Shown piece after piece: positions 31,859-43,869 of a stretch of DNA of 64,000 nt. The stretch's first letter is position 1. Every line of letters starts with the position of its first letter. Below the pieces are notes generated by a model. That model did no database searches. It was not told the DNA's origin and saw only the letters and a program-made list of their open reading frames with translations. The translations under genes and the position numbers were made by a program. Where the stretch lies: the NCBI GenBank assembly GCA_032718865.1, contig JALUTQ010000040.1:124001-188000 (forward strand), written 5' to 3'. The DNA comes from Tilletia caries. Its lineage: Eukaryota > Basidiomycota > Exobasidiomycetes > Tilletiales > Tilletiaceae.

Positions 31859-32678
31859 CATGGTGGTGGACTCCATACGCTTGGGCTTTTGCATTTGATG
31901 CGGGCCTTGATGGTCTTCCTGACTTCCATCACCTCTGATTCAACCCTCGTCCTGACATTTCTCCCATCACATGATGGGTCTAGCCATCAATCAAAGCGAG
32001 CTTCAGCGCTCATCGCTGTCAGAGATGGGACGTCGTTGCTTCCAATTATGTTGACTTCCTCCTTTCTTAGATCATTCTTGCTCATCCCCTTTACTCCCTT
32101 CCTTGCCTCCTTGTGTCCTGACTTGATTGCCTCCTCAGACGATAGATTTCACAGCAGTGCGGAATTACGATGGATGACCGCTGCCTTCTTTCCTTCCTCC
32201 CCTCCTTCTTCTCTCCCCTGCCATTCCCCTTCTTGGTCCCTGCCTTCCTTTTCTTCGCACTCCGGGGCCCCATGATCCAGCACAGGTGCTCCTCAGTGCC
32301 CGAACTTTCTTCCTTTCTTAGACGACTGCGAGAGATCTTGTTTCGCCGACCCAAAACCACAGGCCAGCTTGACCGAGACAAGACCAGGGCGCAAGTCAGG
32401 ATTGTTTCAGAGGTGACCACGAACATCCGGCGGCGACCGAGCAAACATCCACACCGTTCACGACCTGGCAACTCAAACGACTGGCAACTCAAACGACTGC
32501 AGGGTCAAATTTATTTGAGTTGGACAGGGTTCTGTTCGAGGGCGGGGACAACTACTGGACAAGTCACGCCGTCGCGACTCACGAGACGGGTTGTGTGAGT
32601 CGTACGGGACGAACGACAGTTCTGCTGTCTGACGCTCCGCCGAAACCTCGCGGTTCCCCCAAGCGCGCTGGACCGCGG

Positions 32679-32702
32679 ACGCGTTGACGCGTTGACGCGT
32701 TG
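32679..32702. promoter_or_regulatory. Three tandem ACGCGT (MCB-like) elements
   Basis: ACGCGT occurs at 32679, 32687 and 32695 with an exact 8-bp period. In fungi ACGCGT is the MBF-binding MluI cell-cycle box. No gene start lies close by, so the target is unknown and the array may be a chance tandem repeat. Confidence 0.4.
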
Positions 32703-34205
32703 ACGAGGATTTGCCAGTCGCGACGATGACGAGGTGAGAGAGAGCCACAAACAAACCCGGTTCATGGACAAAAATCAAACAAGGTTGCCGACGTCGGAGT
32801 TGTGCAGACGGCTGAGGCAATTGCGGCCACCCGCAGCAGCGGCAATAGTGGCGGCTGGGCGCTGTACCGTGTGTGGACCTCAGCTCCTTCCCTGGTTCGA
32901 CCCGAGGACTTTCGCTAGCTGTCTTCATCGCGAGCCGCTGTCGAAAGCACGGACCTCTGCCGAAAGGTGAGGCGGTGAGGTCGTGTGAGCGGTGAGCTCG
33001 TCCACCTCATCAGGCACGCAGACCGAGACAAGGATGGTGTCCCTCAAACCGATCCAGGGTGGGATTTGGGAAATAATCACTTTGGAGCTTGGGGATGAGA
33101 GAAGAAGAAGCCTTGAATTGGGCTAGGATCAATCCCTGGAACGCGCCCAATGCCATGCCCTGAATCTGTACCAGACCGGCCCCCCACTTTACCGCACCTC
33201 TGCTACCCATTGTCCAACGACCAGACGGGCCTTGGGCAAAGTGGGAAGGGCAGGAGATGCGTGGCAGCGGCATTTCCACCTCCAGCAAAGCCAGACATCC
33301 GTTCACAGCAGACACATATCGAGGGGACCAGAGCGATCAAAAGAGCCGTGCTACATATACAGACCACAATAATGTCAGTGCCGCTGTGGGAAATTCACCG
33401 CGCTCAAATTGGACCTTGAGAAGGCTATTTGATAGCGCGATAGTGGGGCTAAGCACAATGAATTCCCAGCATAATGCTCTCGTCAATAATAAGGCAGCCA
33501 TAATAACACTCGCTGGCGGGGCCGGAGAAGCAGGACGAGGCAGGCGACCAGCGGAGTGGTCTCAATAATCGGTTGAAAGACGTGGAGATGGAACGAGGAA
33601 TAACAGAGTCGCGACGAGGGCGCGGACATATTACCCGGGGTGGCAAAAGATTAGCGATCCACACCTTTTTTAAAGACAGGCCGGCGTGCAGAGCTTCCCT
33701 TCCTTGGCGACCGAGCAGCGAGGCGGCTGCGGCCAACAACGCGTCAGCGCGTCCGGAGTGAGCGCGTCATGCCTTGAGATTTGAGAGCTTGAGACTCGAG
33801 TGTCGGTTATCGTTCTTACGGCTCGCCTCGCTCTCGCGCTCACAACCACGTCTCTCTCTCTCCCCGGGCGGTCCTCGCTGACTTTCCCCGCGTTCCCTGC
33901 CAAAAGGTTCTTCGCATCTTGTTCATTCGAGGCACAAACTGAGGCACTGAGGCACTTTACGGGCCCCCTCCCTCGCCACTTTAGCACCCCTTCGTCGACG
34001 CTAAAGACGGGGTCGACGAGGTAATAAATTGGCATTTGGGGTCTTATTGGGAACCGCAGCAAGGAACGACTCAACGACAGTGTCCATGCGCCGATGTCTT
34101 CCCACTCCAGGCTCCACAATCACCCTGGCTCCAGATGAGATGTTGGGCGCCGGGTGGCGTGGGAGTTGGGACAGCGTAGATGCCTCATAGATACAGATCT
34201 CAGGG

Positions 34206-34212
34206 TATAAAG
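34206..34212 (+). promoter_or_regulatory. TATA box of the sugar transporter gene
   Basis: TATAAAG lies 181 bases upstream of the ATG at 34387, followed by a C/T-rich leader. Confidence 0.6.
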
Positions 34213-34386
34213 AGCTGAGATTCCCCCCTCCCTGCGCGTCCAAGTTCTTCCCCCCTCTCTCACGCTTCTCTTCCCAGCTCACGCTTCTATACCCTTCCTA
34301 TCATCGCTTACCTCTCTCAGTGAACAGACCCCTCCATCAACACCATTCCACCAACACAGCAGCCTCAACTTGGAGATCGCGCAACC

Positions 34387-36941
34387 ATGTCGTCCCCGAC
34401 AGCGACCCCGAAGGAGAAGAAGAACTCAGAAGAGCACTCGCTCCAGCTCGACCAAAACGATGTCGAATACAACAACGACTACTCCCTCCAAAAGTCGAAC
34501 ACCGACGCGGTGCTAAACAACCCGCTCTACGGCCTCACCCGCGCCCAACTCTTCGACAAAGTCGAAAAGTTCGCCGCCGACAAGAATCTCTCACACGAAG
34601 TCGAGACCCTCAAAAAGGGCGCCCTCGTCGCTCAAAACCCAGCCGACTTCCGCTCGATCGACATCCTCACCGACGAAGAGCGGGACGTGATCGACCATGA
34701 GTACAAGAATAAGTGGGCGCACCCACTGACGCTGTATGCTACCATCTTCCTGTGCTCGGTCGGCGCGGCTACGCAGGGGTGGGACCAGACGGGCTCGAAT
34801 GGCGCGAATCTGTCGTTCCCGACCGAGTTTGGGATCTCGGACGCGGCGACGTTGCCGGATGGGTCGGTAAACACGCAGGCGTATAACCACTCGTGGATCG
34901 TCGGGCTCGTTAATGCGGCGCCGTACATCGCTTCGGCCTTCTTGGGCTGCTGGCTCTCGGATCCGCTGAACCAGTATTTCGGAAGGAGAGGAACGATCTT
35001 CATCACGGCGCTGATCCTTGTCATTACTCCCATCTGCTCCGGACTGACTCAGAACTGGTGAGTACACCACACCCCCTTTCCATCATCCTACTTCTCTTTC
35101 TCGGCTGGGAACCTATGACAAACTGACCCACCCACCCATCTGTCTCGCCACCCGAACTTTTGGTTCACCAGGTACCAACTCTTCATCGTCCGCCTCCTCC
35201 TCGGAATCGGCATGGGCGCCAAAGGCTCCACCGTGCCCGTCTTCGCCGCCGAGAACTCGCCCACCCAAATCCGCGGGGCGCTGGTGATGAGCTGGCAAAT
35301 CTGGACGGCCTTCGGCATCTTCCTTGGGTTCGCGGCCAATGTGATCGTGGCGGATACGGGCAAGATCGCGTGGAGGCTGCAGTTGGGCTCGGCTTTTATT
35401 CCTGCGTTGCCGTTGGCGCTGTTCATCTTTTTGTGCCCGGAGAGCCCGAGGTGGTTGATGCGCAAGAACCGGTGAGTCTTCTTCTCCCTCTCTCTCTCTC
35501 TTCTTTTCCTGTTTCCTTGCGACTCCATCCAAAACTGACCAGAACTTGCACTGTCGCTTCCCCATGAAAAGATACCCGGAAGCATTCAAGTCACTCTGCC
35601 GTCTCCGCTTCCACAAGATCCAAGCCGCCCGCGACCTGTTCTACATCTCCGTCCAGCTCGAGGAGGAGTCCAAGATCATGCGGGGCGAGTCGTACATCTC
35701 CCGATTCACCGAGCTGTTCACGATCCCCCGTGTTCGACGCGCCACGGTCGCGTCTGGTGTTGTCATGCTGGCCCAGCAGATGGTGAGTTCAGCTATACGC
35801 GATGAGATGAAGGAACCGCGTTTCCCATTAGAAGGGAAGGGAGTTAAACTGACATGCTGTTTCTCCTGTTCGATTGCGAAACCCAACAGTGCGGCATCAA
35901 CATCATCGCCTTCTACTCCTCGACAGTGTTCAAGACGGCCGGCTTCACCGAGCGCAACGCGCTCTACGCGTCTCTCGGTTTCGGCGCGCTGAACTGGGTC
36001 TTCGCCCTGCCGGGTGTGTTCACGATTGACACCTTTGGCCGTCGTTCGCTCCTTCTGTGCGTATTTATTTCCCGCCATCTCGCTTGATCCTGTGCGAAAA
36101 AAAAAACTTCTTGGACGTGGTGTCTTGCTCACCCCCTCAACTCCTCCTTTCTTTCTTTTTTTCTGGGTTTCGTTACGAATTCTTACAGGGTTGGGTTCCC
36201 GATTATGGCGCTCATGCTGTTGATCTGCTCTATGAGCTTCCTGGCGCCCAACATGCCGGCTACGCCTGAGTTCCCCAACGGTGTTGTGGGTCCTGGCAAG
36301 TTGTCCGGTATCGCCATTGGTATCTGTGCGTATCTATCCTTCACTTTCTTCTTCCCTTGTTCCTCCCTTTTCAAACCCTGATCGCTGACCCCCGCCTCAT
36401 TGATTTTCCCTAACCCTGTTTCTAGACCTCTTCGCATGCGTGTACTCCTTCACCGAGGGGCCCGTGCCGTTCACCTACTCCGCGGAGGTGTTCCCGCTGG
36501 CCCAGCGCGAGCAGGGTATGGCGTGGGCCGTGGCCACCTGCCTGTTCTGGGCTGCCGTGCTCTCGATCACGTTCCCGGCGATGTTGAATGTGTTCCAGCC
36601 GTTCGGTGCGATCTTGTTCTACGCGGTGAGTGTTCTAGTTACCTCTTTTTTCTTTTTTCTCTTGCTCGAACAAGGTTGTGCTCATCCCCTTCACCCTTTC
36701 TCGATATCTTTACCAGGGCCTCAACATCATCGCCTTCTGCCTGCTCTTCTGCTTCATGCCCGAGACAAAACAGCTCTCGCTGGAAGAGCTCGACGCAGTC
36801 TTCAACGTGCCCACGGGAAAATTCCTCAAGTACCAGTTTGGCGAGGTGCTGCCTTGGTTCTTCAAGGGCGGGCTCTTCCGCAAGAACGTGGCCAAGCCGG
36901 AGCCGTTGATGCACGAGAAGTCCAAGTTGGGCGGGCGATGA
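34387..36941 (+). CDS. MFS sugar transporter
   Basis: Seven exons (34387-35057, 35172-35471, 35572-35782, 35890-36056, 36189-36325, 36426-36625, 36717-36941) join in phase to 636 residues. The long cytosolic N terminus (about 110 residues) precedes the first membrane segment ([20 protein letters not shown]). Sugar-porter signatures are present: FGRRGTIF, a loop-type [17 protein letters not shown] and [11 protein letters not shown] at the end of the last helix. This points to an H+-coupled hexose or related sugar carrier in the plasma membrane. The [11 protein letters not shown] block after helix 1 is typical of a fungal subgroup, but the substrate cannot be named. All introns are GT-AG with donors GTGAGT or GTGCGT. 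No lesions seen. Confidence 0.92.
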
Positions 36942-37582
36942 ATTTCCTCTCCCACTCCTGTCTGCGCCTTTCTCGCTTTCTCGCCCTCGCATCTTGCCTT
37001 TTGCTTTCTTTCCCGCGCATCACGATCTTCCCCTCGTATTCCCCCCCCGGCCACCCGCCAGGCTCCTGACGAACCCCACGAACTTCCCTCCAGAGATTTG
37101 TAAAAACTGTATATGGCCTTTTGTTCTTGTGTTACGTTGATCTAGGGGGCACGTCCGTCGAGATGGCGGCTTCAGTCATTGACACCAGGAATCTTACTAC
37201 AAGCGCATTTTTTCACGAAACAGCTCTCTCCCCTTTTGGATGCGTTCCTTCTTGGCAAGAGCGACGAGCGAATTCGATTGAGACTTTGGGATTGGATTGG
37301 AGATGAGGGCAAGCGATACAGAAGTTTAACCTTGGCGAAGCAGATCGAGAAGCGAGAAGGGGCGTTGAACGAGATGGGTAGCAAAAAAGTTGGGCGTTTG
37401 GCAAAGATGCGGGAGGTCGATGGATTGATTGAAGGGGCGTGTCGGTGCGAAAAATTGGCCGGATGTGATATTTATTCGTGAAGGGAGTGGGGCGAGGGGC
37501 GGGCGCAGGATTGTTGATGAAGGTGCTGTAAAGTAAAAGGGGAAGTTGAAGAAATAAAGAGGGGGGCTTGGGAAAGAAGTGT
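36942..37582. other. Convergent 3' intergenic region
   Basis: Lies between the 3' ends of the transporter and the exopolyphosphatase-like gene. No gene seen. Confidence 0.6.
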
Positions 37583-39297
37583 TCACATCGTCCAGGACCG
37601 GACGGCGTTCTCGACGATGGGGCGTACGATCTTGCGTCCGCCGTCTGGGGTGTTGTGCGTCCAGACCATTCTGGGCGGTTGGAGAGTCTCGTCAGTGAAC
37701 GTTCCTCAGAATAGAGAAAGAGAGAGAGAGAGAGAGAGAATAAGAGAGAAACTCACTGCCTCCGCTGGAGCTTGTCGCCCTCCTTCTCACCCTGCTCCTC
37801 CCACCTCCTGACCTGAATCGAGCCATCGGACTCGACAGCCTTGACGATATGCTCGAACAGATGATCAGCCTGACTCTCCCCGATCCGATGATCGCTCCTG
37901 ACAACAAGCACGATCTCCCTCCGTTTCTCCTTCTCGCCGGTTTCGTCGTTCTTGAGCTTGAAGGAGGTGAGCGCGACGCTAACGTCCGCCTTGATGTCCT
38001 CCGTCCAGCCGGACTCGATGTCGAACCATTCCTTTGCAGACCCGGAGCGCGTGCGATGGTCGACCATGTCCCGGAGCGAGTACGGAATACTGGCGAACCC
38101 AAGATGGATGTCGGGCACGCTCTCGGCGTCGGTATGCACGACGTCGCCCTTCCAATCGCGTCTGAGCAGATCCCGCACGGACAGATGGCCCAGGTCCTTC
38201 TTCGCCGTCTTGAGTGTTTTGGAGAGGGACTTCATCAGGTGGTGCAGGGACTCGTAGCTTGGGTAGTTCGGCGCCAGTTTGAAGAGCTTGGACGCTGTTG
38301 AGGTGTCGGTCTCGGTTGTTATGGAGGCGGTGAGACCGTCGGAGTCGAGTGCGATTGCGGAGCTGTATTCGTTCCATTCCAACGTCAGAAATCGAGCTGT
38401 CCAGAATCAAAGGAATCGAGAGAGAGAGATGATGACTCACAGTGCGAGCTCGAGAAGCTCGTGAGAGACGTGATAGGGCGTCTTCATCTGCTCGCGCTCC
38501 TCCAGCATGTACTTAGCGACCAAACTAGCACAGCTCGCGGTCCGCTGAATAATGCGCGGATACGCATCCGGCGCGTCCCCTCGATCGGTATGATGGTCAA
38601 ACATCGAGACCACTTTAGCCTCGTTCCATATCGACCTCGGACGCGGGTGATCGACCAGCGCGAGTCCGTGCAATCGAGGCGCGAGCTGTTTGGGCGAGAG
38701 GGGCAGTTCGTCGATGGTGAGGAGGTCGGAGTGGCCTGGGCTCATTTTTGCATTGGCGAGTGCGAGCTGGTTCTCCGGTCGGAGGTCGAGGGCGTCCTCG
38801 GGAGTCTGGAGGAGTGCGACGGCCTGGATGGAGCGTGTGGGTTCGCCGTGTTCGCCACCGTCGTGTTCGGGAGTGGTGCCGTTGTGTGTGAGGTGGTAGG
38901 CCCAGAGGAGAGCGCTTGTCATGGAGTCGAGATCGCCGCCCTCGTTGCCCATGACGAGGATCCAGTTGTTTGCTGCGTTGTGTGGGTCTGCGTTGATCTC
39001 TGCTAGGAAGCGCCTCTTCTGAGCGATGGACCATTCTGAGAAGTGGCCGACTCCGGTGGGCTGGAGGGCGAGTGGTGATGCTGACTTGGATCGGAAGTGG
39101 AAGAAGAGGAAGGGCGTGCTGAGGACGACGAGTGCGACGAGGAAGATGGCACCCCATCGACGTCCCTGTGTCTTCCTGCGTGCGGAGCTGGACGGCAGCA
39201 GCGAGTAGCTGTAGCTGTACCTGTAGCTGTACCCTGGCGACGGCATTGGATCGAGCAGCGCTGTCTTCTCGTTCTTGTTCCTGTCGCTCCCACCCAT
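37583..39297 (-). CDS. Membrane-anchored DHH-family phosphoesterase, exopolyphosphatase-like
   Basis: Three exons (39297-38441, 38362-37757, 37670-37583) give 516 residues. The start at 39297 is the first ATG; codons upstream in this frame are only an Arg/Ala microsatellite. One hydrophobic segment (WGAIFLVALVVLSTPFLFF, about residues 50-68) makes it a single-pass, type II-like protein. The catalytic part has metal-binding motifs of the PPX1/prune branch: GNEGGDLDSM, ALVDHPRP and SMFDHHTD. SAIALDSDGL follows, corresponding to the conserved AILLDT region, and then a DHHA2-like C-terminal domain. Yeast PPX1 releases phosphate from polyphosphate chains and is soluble. The membrane anchor suggests a vacuolar or secretory location here, which is inference. 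The second exon uses acceptor AATACAG at 38363. Confidence 0.85.
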
Positions 39298-39862
39298 CGT
39301 TGCTCTTGCTCTTGCTCTTGCTCTTGCTCTTGCTCTTGCTCTTGCTTGGGAGGCACACGACACAACCTTACAGGCGAACAGGGTAAGTAGTTATCAGGAC
39401 GATCGCATTCACTACCCCTCCCAGCGAGTCAGCATGGAAGCACCGCATGTCTTGGATCCTTGCTTGCAGCCCGCACGCCCCGATCCACCAGCCATGCACA
39501 GACCAGCCAAAGCCCTCCTACTAATCCTTCCTCCAACCACAGCATCGACAACAATCACACCCCCTGCCTCACGCCATGGACTCCTGTCCGTGTATCGCCT
39601 GCGCCAGCTACAGGCCGAGCTCCATAGGATGTCATGTTCACATCGTCGAAGATGTCAAAAATGAGCAGCGAATGGAATGGCATTCATTCCAATCGATGGA
39701 GGACCATTGGAGCCAGTGAAGTGCAAAGAAAGAGGCTTGATGTGCGAGCGAGAGCGTCGGCGGAGGGGCATCTGGGGGGTATATGTTCATCAACCTTCGA
39801 GGGCAGATTTTGGCGGTGGCGTGCCGGGAGTCCGGAAATGGACCAGACCTTGATGCCCTCAT
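39298..39862. other. Promoter region of the exopolyphosphatase-like gene
   Basis: No gene seen. It contains the CTTGCT repeat directly upstream of the ATG and the 3' flank of MED21. Confidence 0.6.
39301..39347. repeat. Hexamer microsatellite next to a start codon
   Basis: About eight copies of CTCTTG lie just upstream of the ATG at 39297. If translation began further upstream they would encode alternating Arg and Ala. Confidence 0.85.
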
Positions 39863-40501
39863 TCAACGTCGCACATCTACGCCAGGGCCACCAGAAGCAA
39901 GAGCAGGGGCAGGGGCGGCGAGAGAGCGTTGTAAATGCAGCCGTGTCCGTTGTTGCTCGTGTTGGACGTTCCGCAGGAGGGCGGTCAACTGCACTTGGAG
40001 CTCTTCCGCGTCCCTCAACGCCAGTTTGAAGTCTGCGTTCGCGAGTCGGATCTGGCTGTCCAGCTCTGCCAGTTCGTTCGTCTAAAGGGAAAAAAAGGGA
40101 GAAGGGATTGTAAGTAGTAGGAGGAGAAGAAAATGCATTAGGAAGTGGGAAAGGAGGCTGACCTGCTCATCCTCAGACTGCAGCCCATCCGGCAACCCGC
40201 CAATCAACCCCTCAACATCCCTCGCCTTCCCCACCAAATCACCAACAAGCTCATCAATAGCCCCCTGCATCTCCTCCAACTCCACAAGCCTCGCACTGGC
40301 CCGCGTGGCCTCTTTCGCAGAGATGGGCACCTCAGCGTGGATCGTGACGTGCGAGGCGCGCAGGGTGAGGTAGGAGAGCGAGGCGGCCATGATTTTGATT
40401 AGCAGGTCGAGGGCGTCTTCTAGGGCGGTGAGCGGGTCTTTGTCGATCGTCAGTGGGGGTGGGAGACCGGCCGCTGGTCTGTGGGTGGCAGGGGTGTCCA
40501 T
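39863..40501 (-). CDS. MED21: Mediator complex subunit 21
   Basis: Two exons (40501-40163 and 40081-39863) give 185 residues. The ATG at 40501 begins MDTPATHRPAAG; an upstream frame extension is not protein-like. The Med21 (Srb7) pattern is visible. An N-terminal helix LTALEDALDLLIKIMAASLS is followed by a linker, then the conserved-looking ELVGDLVGKARDVEGLIGGL PDGLQ block. A long coiled coil in exon 2 follows (ELAELDSQIRLANADF ... QLTALLRNV). Med21 pairs with Med7 in the middle module of Mediator, linking activators to RNA polymerase II. The donor is GTCAGC, slightly unusual. The C-terminal Ala/Pro/Gly tail is not conserved in the family as far as I know. Confidence 0.8.
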
Positions 40502-40898
40502 CTTGGTTATGCTCTGGACTTTATGTGGGAGGAGGTGGATGGACGTCGATGAGAAGTCGAGGAGAAGTCGGACTGCTCGCACTCAATCGATTCACGTTCT
40601 TCCAAATCTCTATCGTCGAAAGCTCACGCGTATCCTTGGACGCGTAGCAGGCAGTTCGAGCGGAAGGAAGGCAGGGACAGCATGGATGGGAAACGAGGAC
40701 CTTGGTTACAGAATTGAGAGCGGGAAAAAAGTACATCATAACAGAAATCTGAGAATCGTTGTCATCCCCTTGAGTGAGGGGTGACCTGCGTGGAGATCAA
40801 GGGGTCATTCGAAGCACCTCCCGTCCCAGCTCCCTCGCCAAGCCCATCGTGTATAAAGTCGGCTAGCGCAAGAGAGCGTCAGAAGAAAAGAAGGTGGC
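40502..40898. other. Short intergenic region
   Basis: Promoter side of MED21 and 3' flank of the PB1/SHD1 gene. Nothing else seen. Confidence 0.6.
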
Positions 40899-41724
40899 TC
40901 ACTCCCGCGCCTTCCCCTTCCCCTTCGCCACCTTCCCCTTCACCCCCTTCCCAACAGCAACAGCCCTCTCCGCCCAAATCCGATCCTCCACACAAAGCTG
41001 CCCCAACCGAATCTCAACCAACTTCCCCTTCCCCTCTTCCTTGTCTGCAAGGAGGAGCTTCACCCGTCCCCGCGCGGAGGACGAGGCGCTGGGGATGAAG
41101 GTGCCCCGGACGGAGTGTTTGCCCGAGGCGTCGAGCCAGGTCCGAGGAGTGTACGGCGGGTGGGCGTCGTTCGTGCCCGTGTTCGCCGAGGAGGTAGAGG
41201 GCGTAGCATCCACGGCTGAACTCGACGTCGAGTTCACGACGGGAGTAGTGGGGATGTTCTCCGTCGACGTAGACGTGGACATAGACTGGACTCCCGCCCG
41301 ATTCATCGAAGCCCGAGCCCGATCAGCCACCGCTGCCGCACCAGAGGCCACAGCCACAGCCGCAGCCGCAGCCGCAGTAGACGGGGCAGGGCGGTGCTTC
41401 TTGTAAGCTCCTCCCCGTGTGCGCGCAGCCGAGTCATCTTCCTCCTCCTCAGAGCAAGAAGACGAGGAGGACGAAGAGGAATCATCGTCCACGACCATCC
41501 TGTCCTGCTTCCCACCGGTGGCGGTCGTACGAGCGTCCTCGCGCATGACCTGCTCCATGGCATGTTCGAGGTCCGTGACGCTTTCTCCTTGCGTCTTGGG
41601 CGCGTCGTGGTTGGGGTTGGTGTTGGTGCTGGCGTTGGCGGGGGTTGGGGCGTTGTGGTGGTGGTGGCGATGACGGCCACAACCGCGCGGACGGCCGTGT
41701 GCGTGTCCATGAGAATGTGCGTGT

Positions 41725-41759
<35 letters not shown>

Positions 41760-43040
41760 ACCATGACCATGATGATGATGATGAGCATGCGGATGCGACC
41801 GACCCCTCCCCCCAAAAAACCTCGGCGGAGGCACACCACCATCGCCCCCGCCCTGCCCCGGCACGTAATTCCTCCTAGCACTCTCAAACCCACTCGCCGC
41901 CTGTCCCGCCAACCCGGCCGCAAGCCCCAACGCAGGCGCCACCCCACCCCTAAGGATCTCCGCCCTCTCCGCGCCGCTCATCCCGCGGAAGGACTCGGCT
42001 TGCGATGCTAGAGTCGCAGCTACGCCCAAGGAAGGCTCCAATACACCTCTCAACCCTTCCACGCCCCCCGACAGATGCCCCGCGGCGCCCTCCAAGAGGG
42101 TGAAGACGCTGTTCCAGTCGTACTCCTCGCCCCCACCGACGTGGCTGCCGTATGCGAGCGGGAAGGGGACGGAGGCGGGCAGGGAGAAGGGGATGTGGAT
42201 TGGGCCGAGGGTTATGCCTGTGCGGGTTAGGCCGAAGGGGAGCGGGCCGGTTGGGGTGAAGAAGGGGGGTAGGGTGCCTTCGCCTTCGCGTTCTGGGTGG
42301 TGTGGCGGAGGTGGTGGGGGTGGGCCTGGGTGGGAGGGCGCCTCGTGGGGTGGTGGGGGAGGAGGGGGCGAGGGACCGCCGTGCGGCGGCGTAGGAGGCT
42401 GAGGACCGGGTCGGTGGTGGTGGTGATGGTGGTGGTGGTGGCGATGACCTCCGTGTCCTTGTTCATGAGGCTGACCAGCGTTCCACCCGGGCATCGTCTG
42501 TTCGTGCTCCGTCGGGTCGGAAGGAGGGGCAGGAGCGTTATCGCCCTGGCCTTCGGTGGCGGTGGCGGTGGCATCCCCTTTCTCCGCGTCCTTGGTGGCG
42601 GCTTCGACTGGCGCATCTCCATCTCCTTCCTCCTTCTCCTCCTCATCCTCCGAATCAACATCAACAGCCTCAAAGCCATCCTCCCCATCAAAGAAAGTGT
42701 CCCCATCGCCATCGTTATCGTTCCTGCTGCCAAGGACAACACTAGACGCCCTCGAAGTAATCGACGCAACCTCGAACGGCGGCCTCGGCACAAGCGTAAG
42801 TTTCACCGTCCCCAACCCCAACCTCGTCTTGAACCACTCCAACACATCCTCCTGCGTAACAAGCCCAATGAGATCCCCTTCCTCGTCCAGATAGGTCACC
42901 TCCACGCCACCGGCGTCGACGTTCCAGAGCGTGGCGAGGCGGGTGGTGAGGTATTCCGGTGTGAGAGGGGTGCTGCGGGGGATAGTGGCGATGCGGTGGG
43001 TGGGGGAGGGGTGCAGGTTTGCTTTGATGCGGAGTGACAT
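40899..43040 (-). CDS. PB1-domain protein with His-rich repeat and C-terminal SHD1-like domain
   Basis: Single exon of 713 residues. The ATG at 43040 begins MSLRIKANLHPSPTHRIATI and opens directly into a PB1-like fold (about residues 2-88), with VEVTYLDEEGDLIGLVTQED as the acidic OPCA-like part. A long Pro/His-rich disordered middle has runs of 7-10 histidines and a striking HAHAHAHAHAHGHAHSHGHA tract. The C-terminal ~85 residues (YTPRTWLDASGKHSVRGTF ... LGQLCVEDRIWAERAV) match the SLA1 homology domain 1 pattern: aromatic-Trp-x-Asp-x-x-Gly, then a beta-rich repeat and an 'L-x-x-ED' end. SHD1 in Sla1 reads NPFxD endocytic sorting signals. The PB1 plus SHD1 combination suggests an adaptor in endocytosis or autophagy, which is inference. 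Confidence 0.7.
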
Positions 43041-43869
43041 TTTTTTTTTTGCAAACTTGTCCTTGTTCTGTTTTGCGGTTTGCCTGGTGGGAGGTGGACA
43101 AGGGATGGGTGGCAAAATATTAATGATGATGGGGGTTGGGGGCAAGAAGGTGAGAGAACCCGCAGTTACGCAGTCAGCGCAGCAAAATCTTAAGCAGTAC
43201 GTCAAACGGCTCAGCTCAGCTCAACACTCACTACTCACTTCCTGTCAGCTGTCAAAAGTGGGATATCCCTTGCCTCGGGGATGGATTATGGAACGATGCC
43301 TGGAACAGGACAGAGACCGAGCGTGTGTGCGAGGAAGCGCAGTCCGCAGCGGTCATCTTGTCGGGCCGACAGAAGTCCCAGATCAGCACAGCCACAGCCC
43401 ACGACTGCGCCACGACCACGCAACATACAGAAAGCAGGCGGGACAGAACGAAGGAAGGAAGGGGACTGGGCATGATGTTTTCAATTTCATGGGATGGGAT
43501 GGGATGGAATGAGGATGAGGATGAGGATGAGGATGAGGATGAATGGGAAAGAAGAGTAGACCTGTGTAAAAGATGCGAATGAAATTGGGGGGAGGGAGGG
43601 GGTAGTAGTTTAGAACCCTCTGCCGTTGGTGCCCACGCCCCCCCCCCCCCCAGTCGTCAGGCTGATTTCGAATTCCCCCTTCTCTCCAATGACAGGGACG
43701 GCCGCGGGGGGTGATCGTTCCTTCGTGTCCGAGTGGGATCAACCCTGGACCTCGACCTGGACCTCTTGAAGCCATCCCCTCTCCCCCTTCCCAACGTAAT
43801 CGACCGAACCTTCGCCGCCGCCGCCGCCCTTGCCGTCGCTTTCCCACGCTCGCCTTGTTGAATCGCTGC
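43041..43869. other. Intergenic region
   Basis: Promoter side of the PB1 gene and 3' flank of MKT1. It contains a GATGAG hexamer run near 43510-43543 and a C homopolymer near 43640. Confidence 0.6.

Larger units (their letters stand above)
31859..34386. other. Long intergenic region and transporter promoter
   Basis: About 2.5 kb without a supportable gene on either strand. It holds an ACGCGTTG triple repeat at 32679, and a TATA box at 34206 belongs to the transporter gene. Short open frames here have no protein character. Confidence 0.5.

Noticed and set aside
32473..32928. Minus-strand 151-codon frame near the ACGCGT array
   Set aside because: No start context, domain or codon pattern to support a gene.
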